Origin: an uncultured Lachnospiraceae bacterium
Lineage (GTDB): Bacteria; Bacillota; Clostridia; Lachnospirales; Lachnospiraceae
Reading direction: 5' to 3'
Assembly (NCBI GenBank): GCA_905236615.1
Contig: CAJORC010000056.1
Coordinates: forward strand, 1 to 8,215
Length of the DNA: 8,215 nucleotides
Shown: positions 1 through 7,399 of the stretch, in pieces
Numbering within the stretch: the stretch's first letter is position 1
How the letters are laid out: each line of letters opens with the position of its first letter
Translations under genes and position numbers: made by a program
The notes under the pieces: generated by a model
What the model saw: the letters and a program-made list of their open reading frames with translations, nothing else
Databases searched by the model: none
Told to the model about the DNA's origin: nothing

Positions 1-74
1 ACCGGAAGAATTGCGATTGGAAGCATGAAGCTTCGTCCGACTCTCTGCAATACTGCGAAAATCTTGTCTTTCAT
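1..74 (-). CDS. PTS sugar transporter EIIC, N-terminal fragment (cut by window edge)
   Basis: Only the first 24 codons and part of the next are inside the window. The visible peptide begins MKDKIFAVLQRV and continues with GRSFMLPIAILP. This is the hallmark start of the membrane permease (EIIC) of the glucose/N-acetylglucosamine/maltose family of phosphotransferase systems: a short amphipathic helix followed by the first membrane segment. Family knowledge: EIIC carries the sugar across the membrane while EIIB phosphorylates it. The specific sugar, and whether an EIIB or EIIA domain is fused, cannot be told from this fragment. The ATG at 74 is preceded by GGAGGA (81-86 on the plus strand) with a six-base spacer, which fixes the start. 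It lies downstream of the cyclic-di-GMP gene on the same strand, but a promoter and a terminator hairpin separate them, so it probably has its own regulated transcript. Confidence 0.82.
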   Translation of the reverse strand, partial: MKDKIFAVLQRVGRSFMLPIAILP

Positions 75-144
75 TTTGTTTCCTCCATAAAAATGTTTTT
101 TTAGGAGTCTGTCTCTGACGCGAAGCTTCTTGTAATTTTTAAAC

Positions 145-211
145 CAAAAAAGCCGGCATCAAAAGGTACAAACATCCTAGGTTAAAATGTTTTTACCAGT
201 TAATGCCAGCT
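145..211 (-). terminator. Rho-independent terminator hairpin, candidate attenuator of the PTS gene
   Basis: On the minus strand two 25-base arms (211-187 and 175-151) form a nearly continuous stem with 22 pairs (three of them G-U), three mismatches and an 11-base loop. The outer ten base pairs pair AGCUGGCAUU with GAUGCCGGCU. The stem ends in six U residues (151-146). This is a textbook intrinsic terminator for minus-strand transcription. It can end read-through from the cyclic-di-GMP gene. Because a promoter lies just upstream of it and none is obvious between it and the PTS start codon, it may also act as a regulated leader terminator. A smaller local hairpin inside the left arm and loop (GGU..ACC, 197-180) would compete with the inner half of the stem. 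I could not find a convincing BglG/LicT-type RAT sequence, so the antitermination mechanism is not identified. Confidence 0.8.
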
Positions 212-236
212 GAGTGTTACATACTGTGTGATAAAT

Positions 237-265
237 ACAATACTATATCTTTTTTTAAATTGCAA
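237..265 (-). promoter_or_regulatory. Sigma-A-like promoter for the PTS leader
   Basis: Reading the minus strand, a -35 hexamer TTGCAA (265-260) is followed by a 17-base A/T-rich spacer and a -10 hexamer TATTGT (242-237). Each hexamer matches four of six consensus bases. Transcription would start near 230, leaving a leader of about 155 bases before the PTS start codon. The promoter lies between the stop codon of the cyclic-di-GMP gene (290) and the terminator hairpin (211-151), so any transcript from it meets that hairpin at once. The call is by eye and has not been tested against a promoter model. Confidence 0.55.
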
Positions 266-289
266 GTGTTTTTTGAAATTTTTTCAGTA

Positions 290-3200
290 TTACGAAAGAC
301 CCTTAAGATAGAGCTTATTATTATACATCTCCGTATCGGCACGGCTGAATACGGCTGCGACATTTTTATCCTTATGATATCTTGCCATGCCGGCAGCTAT
401 GACCACATCACCGTCTTTCAGGTTTTTCATGTTTATGTTTTCCATTCTCTTCATTAACGATTCTATATTTCTATAATCTTCTTCCTGAACGATGGCGACA
501 AATTCATCCCCTCCGATCCTGAATGCCGGGCTGTGCTTAAATACACCGCAGATAATGGAACAGCCATCCTTTATAAATTTATCTCCTGCCTGATGTCCGA
601 ATGTATCGTTAATGATCTTCAGTCCGTTCAGGTCAAATACAACAACTGCAAATTCCGGAGCATTGCCCTTGTCAATGAGCCTGTTGATCTGCATCTCGCT
701 GTCAACATATGCATGCTTATTTTTTACTCCCGTAAGTGTATCAAGATTTGCAAGGACTCTGGCTGCTGTAAGTTTTCTGGTAAACTCCTGCTCTTTCTTT
801 ACCTGGGAATCCATATCTATGAGACCGAATATAACTCTGGTAACCTTATCTTCCGAGATCATTGCAGCCCTGAGCGAAACAAACTTTGGCGCCCCCTTAA
901 ACATAAGTCTGTAATTCAAAGTGAATCTGCCCTTGTTTTCTATCTCATTCATTACGTTTTCTTTAGTAAACATGGACATGAACAGTTCCCTATCCTCGGG
1001 ATAAATATTATTTGCACCATTCTCACGCGATTCAGAATAAAAATCACTGCCTTCGGTATTTATTCCTAATTCTCCGAATTCTTTGGTAGAGCTGTATTCA
1101 ATATAATTATCTGTCACAGGATCAACAGTATAGATACAGATATAATTTCCCGACAGCGCCGAGATCAGGGCATAAGTCTTCCTCTCCCTTTCAATACGTT
1201 CAAGCTCCTCCTTGTGCCTGAGTTCAGCATCATTATCCACATAACCGAGAACAACTACCGCTATCGCAACATTCCCGTTTACCGGATTTGCTGCAACCCT
1301 GCGGATCAGAAAATGAGCAAGTCCGCCATCAAGTGTCCTGATATCCGAAAGTATCTTTTCTCCGCTTTCTTTACATTTTTTAATGGCGTCAGTATACTCT
1401 GTCGCCAGTATTTTTTCGTCATATGAATAGTAACCGTTTACCCTGTCTGTGGTATCGGGATAATGGTTATCCATGAACTCTCTGTATGTCCTGTTTCCCC
1501 TGACCAGACCGAATCCATTTTCATCCGCTTCTATAATGAACATGGGCATCGTATCAAAATAATTCTGAAGATTGTCATCATCTTCTTTTGAAATAGACAT
1601 ATCATAAAGGTTTATGTTTCCTATTGCCGAATAATAGTCGGATTCGTCGGGATTCTCAAAACCTATCTGTATTCCGCGGCGATAGCGTTCAAAAACAGCT
1701 TTCTCCGAGATCGGTTTTACATAAAAGTATCCCTGAAGCCTTGTACATCCGATTTCTTTAAGAAAGTCCGCCTGTCTGATTGTTTCAACACCCTCTGCGA
1801 CTGTCTCACTTCCAAGTCCGTTGGCAAGTCTCAGGAGCTCTGTGATAATAACTCTGCTTCCCTCATTATCCTCTATCCTGTCAACAAAAAGCTTATCGAT
1901 CTTTACCACATCAAAATGAATCTTCTGAAGTATATCAGGAGAAGAATAGCCGCTTCCAAAATCATCCATCCATACTCCGAAGCCAAGCTTCTGAAAACGT
2001 TCTACCTGAAGCTGCATGAAGTCAAGATCTTCCATAAGGACGCTTTCGGTTATCTCTATTGTTATCTTGCTTCTGTCAATGCTCGAATCATCAACCCTGC
2101 GCCTGATCTCTTCGACCATATCGCAGGCATAGAAATCCGTTCTCGAAAGATTGATGGAATTTGCAACTACAAACAGACCGTTATCGTACTGTCTTCTGAG
2201 TTTTTTCAAAACCGACTCTAAAACATAGAGATCTATCCTGTAAGCGATCTTTGCTTCCTCAAGTACAGGAATAAATTCGAGAGGAGACATCATTCCTCTC
2301 TCCGGATCGATCCATCTTACCAGAGCCTCTTCATCACAGACCCTTCCGTTGGCGGCTCTGATGATAGGCTGATAATAGACCTGTATCCATCCTTCTGAAA
2401 GAGCCCGGTCAAAGTTCTCGATAACATATCTCCTTATCTCAAACTTTTTAAGCATTTCTTTATCGAAATATACGATCTCTGTATCATAAATATTTCCAAG
2501 AGAATCACAGGCGATCTTTGCCCTGTCACAGGCCGTTGTCGCATGCACTTCTTCAATACTGCTGTCATATATGCCTATTCGTAAAGGAAGCGTTCTTCCG
2601 CCGTTGACTATCTTGACGTCTTTTATAAAAACGGCAAGCCTCTGGTTGAGGTTCTCTGCCTCTGTATAGACACAGAAATGGTCAGCAGTAACACGGCAGC
2701 AGTTATTATTACTGAAATGCTTTACCAGAACACTTCCGACAGCCCTTATAAGCCGGTCTCCCTCCGTGTAACCATGTTTCTGGTTATACGATTTCATACC
2801 GTCCATGTCTATAAATATCAGTACAACATTCCTGCCGTCTTTTACGGCTTTATCATGATATGCCTCAGCCATTTCAAAGAAATAGTTCATATCCGGAAGA
2901 CCCGTCAGAAAATCGTAACGTATCTTCTTTACCGCTTCCCTGTTCTGTATATAGTTCTCATGCAGTTCTTTAACGCCAAGAAGATACTCATTGTCTCCCG
3001 GACGGTAAATTCCCTCAACAATATAATTTATTACGGCAAGTCTCGTCCCGTCCTGTTTATACACATGCCTTCCGACAGCGTGTATTATCAGATAGTCCTC
3101 GCCCTGTCTTGAACGGTAAGATACATCATACTCCCCGCCTTCTGTCGCAAAGCACACTGCGGCATCCGCAATCTCGGCAACATCATCAGGATGGGTATCA

Positions 3201-3385
3201 CGGTACATATCATTGTCCATCAAGTCGTAAGCTTCCCTGAGCGTAGCAGCTCCGATCAGTTTTCTCATACCTTCGCTAAGCGCAATGGTAACCACGCGTT
3301 TATCAATAAACTGATAAACAGCACATGCAATACTGCTGCTCTCGATCAATTTCTGTTCCTGCTCGTTATAATGATATCGTTCCAT
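290..3385 (-). CDS. PAS-GGDEF(degenerate)-EAL-PAS-PAS-GGDEF cyclic-di-GMP turnover protein
   Basis: This 1031-residue protein has no signal peptide or membrane segment, so it is probably cytosolic. Domains in order: a PAS-like sensor (about 10-130); a degenerate GGDEF domain (about 155-310) with TADHF (233-237) in place of GGDEF; an EAL phosphodiesterase domain (about 320-570); two further PAS-like segments (about 600-720 and 735-860); and a C-terminal GGDEF domain (about 875-1031). The EAL domain keeps EAL at 353-355, NLS at 412-414, ITIEITES at 441-448, DDFGSG at 474-479, K495 in KID, AEGVE at 530-534 and Q551, so cyclic-di-GMP hydrolysis is expected. The last GGDEF domain keeps D918, the NDTFGHQAGD stretch and RIGGDEF (956-962), so cyclase activity is expected. 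The inhibitory RxxD site is absent. The ATG at 3385 has GGAGG nine bases upstream. The gene lies 81 bases after cobQ. The domain calls rest on motifs; the PAS boundaries are approximate and the sensed signal is unknown. Confidence 0.93.
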   Translation of the reverse strand: MERYHYNEQEQKLIESSSIACAVYQFIDKRVVTIALSEGMRKLIGAATLREAYDLMDNDMYRDTHPDDVAEIADAAVCFATEGGEYDVSYRSRQGEDYLIIHAVGRHVYKQDGTRLAVINYIVEGIYRPGDNEYLLGVKELHENYIQNREAVKKIRYDFLTGLPDMNYFFEMAEAYHDKAVKDGRNVVLIFIDMDGMKSYNQKHGYTEGDRLIRAVGSVLVKHFSNNNCCRVTADHFCVYTEAENLNQRLAVFIKDVKIVNGGRTLPLRIGIYDSSIEEVHATTACDRAKIACDSLGNIYDTEIVYFDKEMLKKFEIRRYVIENFDRALSEGWIQVYYQPIIRAANGRVCDEEALVRWIDPERGMMSPLEFIPVLEEAKIAYRIDLYVLESVLKKLRRQYDNGLFVVANSINLSRTDFYACDMVEEIRRRVDDSSIDRSKITIEITESVLMEDLDFMQLQVERFQKLGFGVWMDDFGSGYSSPDILQKIHFDVVKIDKLFVDRIEDNEGSRVIITELLRLANGLGSETVAEGVETIRQADFLKEIGCTRLQGYFYVKPISEKAVFERYRRGIQIGFENPDESDYYSAIGNINLYDMSISKEDDDNLQNYFDTMPMFIIEADENGFGLVRGNRTYREFMDNHYPDTTDRVNGYYSYDEKILATEYTDAIKKCKESGEKILSDIRTLDGGLAHFLIRRVAANPVNGNVAIAVVVLGYVDNDAELRHKEELERIERERKTYALISALSGNYICIYTVDPVTDNYIEYSSTKEFGELGINTEGSDFYSESRENGANNIYPEDRELFMSMFTKENVMNEIENKGRFTLNYRLMFKGAPKFVSLRAAMISEDKVTRVIFGLIDMDSQVKKEQEFTRKLTAARVLANLDTLTGVKNKHAYVDSEMQINRLIDKGNAPEFAVVVFDLNGLKIINDTFGHQAGDKFIKDGCSIICGVFKHSPAFRIGGDEFVAIVQEEDYRNIESLMKRMENINMKNLKDGDVVIAAGMARYHKDKNVAAVFSRADTEMYNNKLYLKGLS

Positions 3386-3420
3386 ACAGGGGAACCTCCG
3401 TAAAAAACTGCCGTCTTTAT

Positions 3421-3449
3421 ACTATGAACCATTTTTAGTCTACCATAGT
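3421..3449 (-). promoter_or_regulatory. Inverted repeat with a weak -10-like sequence upstream of the cyclic-di-GMP gene
   Basis: In the 81-base gap between cobQ and the cyclic-di-GMP gene, ACTATG (3421-3426) and CATAGT (3444-3449) form a perfect six-base inverted repeat separated by 17 bases. On the minus strand the repeat is followed immediately by a TATAAA-like sequence that could serve as a -10 box, but no good -35 hexamer stands at the right distance. The repeat could be an operator or a weak RNA hairpin. No U-tract follows directly, so it does not look like a terminator for cobQ. Six-base arms can arise by chance, hence the low confidence. Confidence 0.25.
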
Positions 3450-3466
3450 CTGAGCCTTTATCAGGT

Positions 3467-4918
3467 TCAATAATTCGAACATTCCATTATTTCTGCGATT
3501 TTTTCCATATCAAGATTTTCTCTTAAATTTTCCGCAAGTTTTATGTATGAATCTTCTCTTATTTCACGTTCACTTTTGATATGTATTCCGCCTGCCTTAC
3601 CTTTTTTCTTAAGAACTGCCTCCACTATTGCCGCCGCTATTCCCTCAGCATCAAATATTCCGTGAACATAGCTTCCGTAAACGTTCCCAACATTGCATGA
3701 GGGATAAGTTGATTCACCGATATGTATCTCATATCCCTCGAAATCCATTCCAGAAAGGCTGCCTAATACTCCCTCCAGTTCAGGAAATTTTCCCCTTGTC
3801 TGTCTCCTGACTTTCGAGTCTTTAAGAACAGTTTCAAGCGGAAGAAGTTCAAGTCCCCTTATCTCTTTTACGGAGCTCTCCATTCCTTCCGGGTCAGATA
3901 TCCTGTTTCCCAGCATCTGATAGCCTCCGCATATTCCGAAAACTATTCTGCCCTTTGCCGCAAAGCGCTTTATCATCGCTTCAAGACCGCTTTCACGTAG
4001 CCATATAAGATCCTCTATTGTATTCTTGCTCCCCGGCAGGATGATCATGTCGGGTTCATTTAATTCATCAACGGAGGAAACGTATCTCAGCGAAAGTTCA
4101 TCTATATTTTCGAAAATGTCAAAATCACTGAAATTTGAAATTCTGGGAAGTCTTATGACCGCAATGTCAACATCTTTTATCCTTCCCTTAAATTCAAATC
4201 TCTCGCTCAGTGAATCCTCATCAGGCAGTTCCAGCTTCATGTAGGGAACAACACCCAGAACCGGTATTCCCGTCTTTTTCTCAAGAAAATCAAGTCCCGA
4301 TCTCAGAAGCGTAACATCGCCCCTGAATTTATTTATGATGAATCCCTTTACACGTTTTCTTTCATTTTCAGATAAAAGCTCAACTGTCCCGACAAGCTGG
4401 GCAAATACCCCGCCCCTGTCAATGTCCCCTGCAAGGATCACCGGTGAATCGACAAGTTCTGCAAGTCCCATATTTACAATGTCATTTTCCCTTAAATTTA
4501 TCTCGGCAGGACTTCCCGCCCCTTCTATAACTATCGCTTCATATCTTTCTGAAAGATACTCAAACGCCTTTAGGATATCAGGGATAAAGTCTTTTTTCCG
4601 GGCAAAGTATTCCCTTGCGCTCATGTTGGATATCAGTTCTCCGTTCACGATGACCTGGGAACCGGTATCGTTTGTCGGTTTCAGGAGTATGGGATTCATC
4701 TGCACAAGAGGTTCGATTCCCGCTGCCTCTGCCTGAGTCACCTGTGCACGTCCCATTTCAAGTCCCTGCTTAGTGATATACGAATTCAGCGCCATATTCT
4801 GCGATTTGAAAGGTGCTGCCTTTATTCCGTTTTCTTTTAAAATGCGGCAAAGTCCGGCGGTGAGAATAGATTTTCCCACCCCGGACATTGTGCCTTGTAT
4901 CATTATTTTTTTGCTCAT
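3467..4918 (-). CDS. cobQ: Cobyric acid synthase (glutamine-hydrolysing), CobQ/CbiP
   Basis: The enzyme amidates side chains b, d, e and g of adenosylcobyrinic acid a,c-diamide, using glutamine and ATP, to give adenosylcobyric acid in cobalamin synthesis. In the 483-residue protein the N-terminal ATPase domain shows the P-loop GTMSGVGKS (9-17), the family motif KSQNMALNS (38-46), [11 protein letters not shown] (132-142) and [11 protein letters not shown] (164-174). The C-terminal class I glutamine amidotransferase-like domain shows GICGGYQML with the nucleophile C330, [10 protein letters not shown] (394-403) and H419 in YVHGIFD. The length is normal and no key residue is missing. I chose the ATG at 4918, whose bases overlap the glgP stop codon as ATGA and imply translational coupling. 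An in-frame TTG at 4930 would add four residues but seems less likely. No other cobalamin gene and no cobalamin riboswitch is visible in the window. Confidence 0.96.
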   Translation of the reverse strand: MSKKIMIQGTMSGVGKSILTAGLCRILKENGIKAAPFKSQNMALNSYITKQGLEMGRAQVTQAEAAGIEPLVQMNPILLKPTNDTGSQVIVNGELISNMSAREYFARKKDFIPDILKAFEYLSERYEAIVIEGAGSPAEINLRENDIVNMGLAELVDSPVILAGDIDRGGVFAQLVGTVELLSENERKRVKGFIINKFRGDVTLLRSGLDFLEKKTGIPVLGVVPYMKLELPDEDSLSERFEFKGRIKDVDIAVIRLPRISNFSDFDIFENIDELSLRYVSSVDELNEPDMIILPGSKNTIEDLIWLRESGLEAMIKRFAAKGRIVFGICGGYQMLGNRISDPEGMESSVKEIRGLELLPLETVLKDSKVRRQTRGKFPELEGVLGSLSGMDFEGYEIHIGESTYPSCNVGNVYGSYVHGIFDAEGIAAAIVEAVLKKKGKAGGIHIKSEREIREDSYIKLAENLRENLDMEKIAEIMECSNY

Positions 4919-7191
4919 CTGAGTTTCCAAATATCCCGGTTATATTCCTCTATGGTACGGTCTGACGAGAAGAAGCCTGCCTTTGCAATATTTACAAGCA
5001 TCATCTTCTTCCACTTTTCCTGATCCTCGAAGTCAGCAAAGATCCTGTCCTTTGCCTTGATATAATCTTCCAGATCTATAAGTGTCATGAACCAGTCCTT
5101 ATTCAGGAGCTCTTTATAAAGTCTTTCAAGATTTTCCTTGTGTCCAACCTTGAGAGCCTTTTCACTTATGATGAAATCAACCGCCTCTTTAATGACAGGT
5201 GATTTATCGTAATAATCCTTCGAAACATAATCGGCTTTTGCATAGTGGGCAATAACCGTATCGCTGTCTACTCCGAAGATATAGATATTATCATCACCTA
5301 CAAGCTCATGTATCTCTACGTTTGCACCGTCATCGGTTCCGAGTGTGACTGCACCGTTCAGCATGAACTTCATGTTAGAAGTACCTGATGCCTCCTTTGA
5401 TGCAAGTGAAATCTGCTCTGAAACGTCACAGGCAGGGATAAGCTTTTCAGCATAATCAACATTATAATTGGTGACCATGACAACCTTGAGGTAAGGACTT
5501 ACATCAGGATCATTATTTATGATCTCCTGCAATACGAGAAGCAGGTGGATTATATCCCTTGCGATGACATAAGCGGGTGCGGCTTTTGCACCGAATATGC
5601 AGGTTATCGGACGCTTAGGTTTTTTACCGGCCTTGATCTCCAGATACTTATGGATGATATAAAGCGCATTCATCTGCTGGCGCTTATACTCATGGAGTCT
5701 CTTGACCTGTATATCAAAGATCGAATCAGCTGAAATATCAACACCTTCACGATCTTTTATTACCTTGACAAGCTCAGCCTTCTTCTGGTTTTTAATAGCC
5801 CTGATCTCATTGAGAACCTTGCTGTCATTCTTAAATTCAAGAAGCTTCTCCAGATCGTCGGCGTTCTTTCTGTAGGACTTTCCTATCGTCTTATCGAGAA
5901 GTGCCGCAAGCGGTCTGTTGGATTCAAGAAGCCAGCGTCTGAAAGTGATTCCGTTCGTCTTATTATTAAACTTAAGCGGATAAAGCTGATAGAAGGAATT
6001 AAGCTCTGTCTCCTTCAGAATATCGGTATGGATCGCTGCAACACCGTTTACGGAATAGCCATAATGGATGTCGATATGAGCCATATGTACTCTCTTCTCG
6101 TCATCGATTATCCATACCTTCGGATTGTATCTGTAAGCTTTCTTTATCCTGTTTGCAAGTTCCTTGATGATGGGTACGAGAACGGGAACGACTTTTTCCA
6201 GATAGCTTAACGGCCATTTTTCCAAAGCTTCCGCAAGTATCGTGTGGTTTGTATAAGCGCAGGTCTTCGAAACCAGATCGATCGCCTCATCAAATGTGAA
6301 CTCCTCTTCCTGAGTAAGTATCCTTATCAGTTCCGGGATGACCATCGTAGGATGGGTATCATTTATCTGGATCGCAACGTGCTCATTTAAGGTATGAAGG
6401 TCGTATCCCTTGTCCTTCATCTCTTTTATGATAAGCTGGGCACCGTTGGAAACCATGAAATACTGCTGATAGATTCTGAGAAGGTTTCCTGCCTCATCAG
6501 AGTCATCGGGATAAAGGAAAAGAGTGAGGTTTTTATCAACCGCAGTCTTGTCAAAATCTATGCCCTTCTTTACAAGTGACTCATCTATTGTTTCGAGATC
6601 GAAAAGATGCAGCTTGCTCATTCCGCTGTCATATCCAACCACATCAATATCATACATGACTGACTTTACTGTCTTGTCTCCGAATTTAACATCGAATGAA
6701 ACGTCAGTCTTTCTGAGCCATGATTTTTTATTATCGATCCATGTATCCTTCTCGGCATTCTGCAGATGATCTTTAAATACCTGCTTAAAAAGTCCGTAGT
6801 GATAATTAAGACCTATTCCCGCTCCGGGAAGTCCCAATGTTGCGATGGAGTCCATGAAACATGCCGCAAGACGTCCGAGTCCGCCGTTTCCAAGTGAAGG
6901 TTCCGGTTCCTCTTCTTCTATTTCGGTAAGGCTCTTGCCGTTTTCCTTCAAGATTTCCTCAACTTCATCATAAACACCTAAATTAATAAGGTTATTTGAG
7001 AGAAGTTTTCCGATAAGAAATTCAGCTGAGATATAATAAACCTGTCTGTCACCGCTGTTGTATTCCTTATCCTCCATCAGATTCTTAGTGAGCTGCAGCA
7101 GGACATGATAAAGCTCCGCCGTCGTGCACTGTCTGATGGGTCTTCCGTAAAGTTTCCTCGCCAGTTCGTCAAATCTGCCTTTAAGTTCCAT
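4915..7191 (-). CDS. glgP: Glycogen/starch (alpha-glucan) phosphorylase
   Basis: This cytosolic, pyridoxal-phosphate-dependent GT35 enzyme releases glucose-1-phosphate from the non-reducing ends of alpha-1,4-glucans. The 758-residue protein has [14 protein letters not shown] (99-112), NDTHP (277-281), TNGITFRRW (412-420), the [10 protein letters not shown] stretch (496-505) and the cofactor motif [14 protein letters not shown] (600-613) with the PLP lysine at K608. The segment [10 protein letters not shown] (618-627) has D where many relatives have L or M; this is not a catalytic position that I know of. The N-terminus is about 50 residues shorter than that of E. coli GlgP and starts close to the catalytic fold. 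The ATG at 7191 has AAAGGAG five bases upstream (7197-7203 on the plus strand). The stop codon overlaps the start of cobQ, so the two genes should be co-translated. The upstream region has a TATAAT box. Glycogen as substrate is inferred; maltodextrin is also possible. Confidence 0.96.
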   Translation of the reverse strand: MELKGRFDELARKLYGRPIRQCTTAELYHVLLQLTKNLMEDKEYNSGDRQVYYISAEFLIGKLLSNNLINLGVYDEVEEILKENGKSLTEIEEEEPEPSLGNGGLGRLAACFMDSIATLGLPGAGIGLNYHYGLFKQVFKDHLQNAEKDTWIDNKKSWLRKTDVSFDVKFGDKTVKSVMYDIDVVGYDSGMSKLHLFDLETIDESLVKKGIDFDKTAVDKNLTLFLYPDDSDEAGNLLRIYQQYFMVSNGAQLIIKEMKDKGYDLHTLNEHVAIQINDTHPTMVIPELIRILTQEEEFTFDEAIDLVSKTCAYTNHTILAEALEKWPLSYLEKVVPVLVPIIKELANRIKKAYRYNPKVWIIDDEKRVHMAHIDIHYGYSVNGVAAIHTDILKETELNSFYQLYPLKFNNKTNGITFRRWLLESNRPLAALLDKTIGKSYRKNADDLEKLLEFKNDSKVLNEIRAIKNQKKAELVKVIKDREGVDISADSIFDIQVKRLHEYKRQQMNALYIIHKYLEIKAGKKPKRPITCIFGAKAAPAYVIARDIIHLLLVLQEIINNDPDVSPYLKVVMVTNYNVDYAEKLIPACDVSEQISLASKEASGTSNMKFMLNGAVTLGTDDGANVEIHELVGDDNIYIFGVDSDTVIAHYAKADYVSKDYYDKSPVIKEAVDFIISEKALKVGHKENLERLYKELLNKDWFMTLIDLEDYIKAKDRIFADFEDQEKWKKMMLVNIAKAGFFSSDRTIEEYNRDIWKLR

Positions 7192-7267
7192 TCATACTCC
7201 TTTCAACACACTTTTATCATTATGGTAAAACTATTGTTAATCAGTTATGAAGCAAAACTACAAGAAA

Positions 7268-7273
7268 ATTATA
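7268..7273 (-). promoter_or_regulatory. Probable -10 element of the glgP promoter
   Basis: A perfect TATAAT hexamer on the minus strand (7273-7268) lies about 76 bases before the glgP start codon in an A/T-rich stretch. The -35 region at 17-18 bases spacing (TTTTAT or GTTTTA) is a poor match to TTGACA, so the promoter may be activator-dependent or the call may be wrong. Transcription would begin near 7261 and give a leader of about 70 bases. No catabolite-repression operator matching the CcpA cre consensus was seen in the intergenic region. Confidence 0.45.
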
Positions 7274-7334
7274 TAACAATGCGCACAAAAATAAAACATT
7301 TCAACACCATTTTTTGTTTGATTTATGATATTAT

Positions 7335-7369
7335 GTAACTGTTCACACTTTGCAGGTGCTCACAGTTAC
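7335..7369. repeat. Inverted repeat in the recombinase upstream region (operator, hairpin or recombinase site)
   Basis: GTAACTGT (7335-7342) and ACAGTTAC (7362-7369) are perfect eight-base inverted arms, 19 bases apart. Inside them CAC (7344-7346) and GTG (7357-7359) add three more complementary bases. A TATTAT sequence (7329-7334) abuts the left arm and could be the -10 box of the recombinase promoter, though no good -35 was found. The right arm ends 30 bases before the recombinase start codon. As RNA it would be a hairpin in the 5' leader; as DNA it could bind a dimeric regulator or the recombinase itself. No U-tract follows, so it is not a terminator. Confidence 0.5.
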
Positions 7370-7399
7370 GGGATTTGCCCATTTTCGGAGGTTCGTTGA

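Noticed and set aside
145..230. BglG/LicT/GlcT-type RAT antiterminator element in the PTS leader
   Set aside because: A partial resemblance (AACUGGUAAAA) was seen but the paired GCAGGCAAAACC half is missing, so the element cannot be claimed.
203..457. Plus-strand open frame of 84 codons over the end of the cyclic-di-GMP gene
   Set aside because: It spans the terminator hairpin and the PTS promoter region, has no good ribosome binding site and a low-complexity, phenylalanine-rich translation.
533..1069. Plus-strand open frame of 178 codons antisense to the cyclic-di-GMP gene
   Set aside because: It lies wholly inside a minus-strand gene with strong domain matches, has no recognisable protein features and a cysteine- and isoleucine-rich composition typical of a shadow frame.
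2678..3112. Plus-strand open frame of 144 codons
   Set aside because: Antisense shadow of the PAS and first GGDEF region; no recognisable motif.
3400..3466. Terminator after cobQ
   Set aside because: A T-run (3402-3407 on the complementary strand) follows GACGGCAG but the matching upstream arm is absent, and the ACTATG/CATAGT repeat is too far from the T-run.
4919..4930. TTG start for cobQ giving four extra residues
   Set aside because: The ATG at 4918 gives the family-typical start ([10 protein letters not shown]) and a classic ATGA overlap; the TTG has no better ribosome binding site.
7204..7399. Cyclic-di-GMP or cobalamin riboswitch in the divergent intergenic region
   Set aside because: None of the conserved core sequences of these riboswitches is visible on either strand, and the region is too short and A/T-rich for a cobalamin riboswitch.
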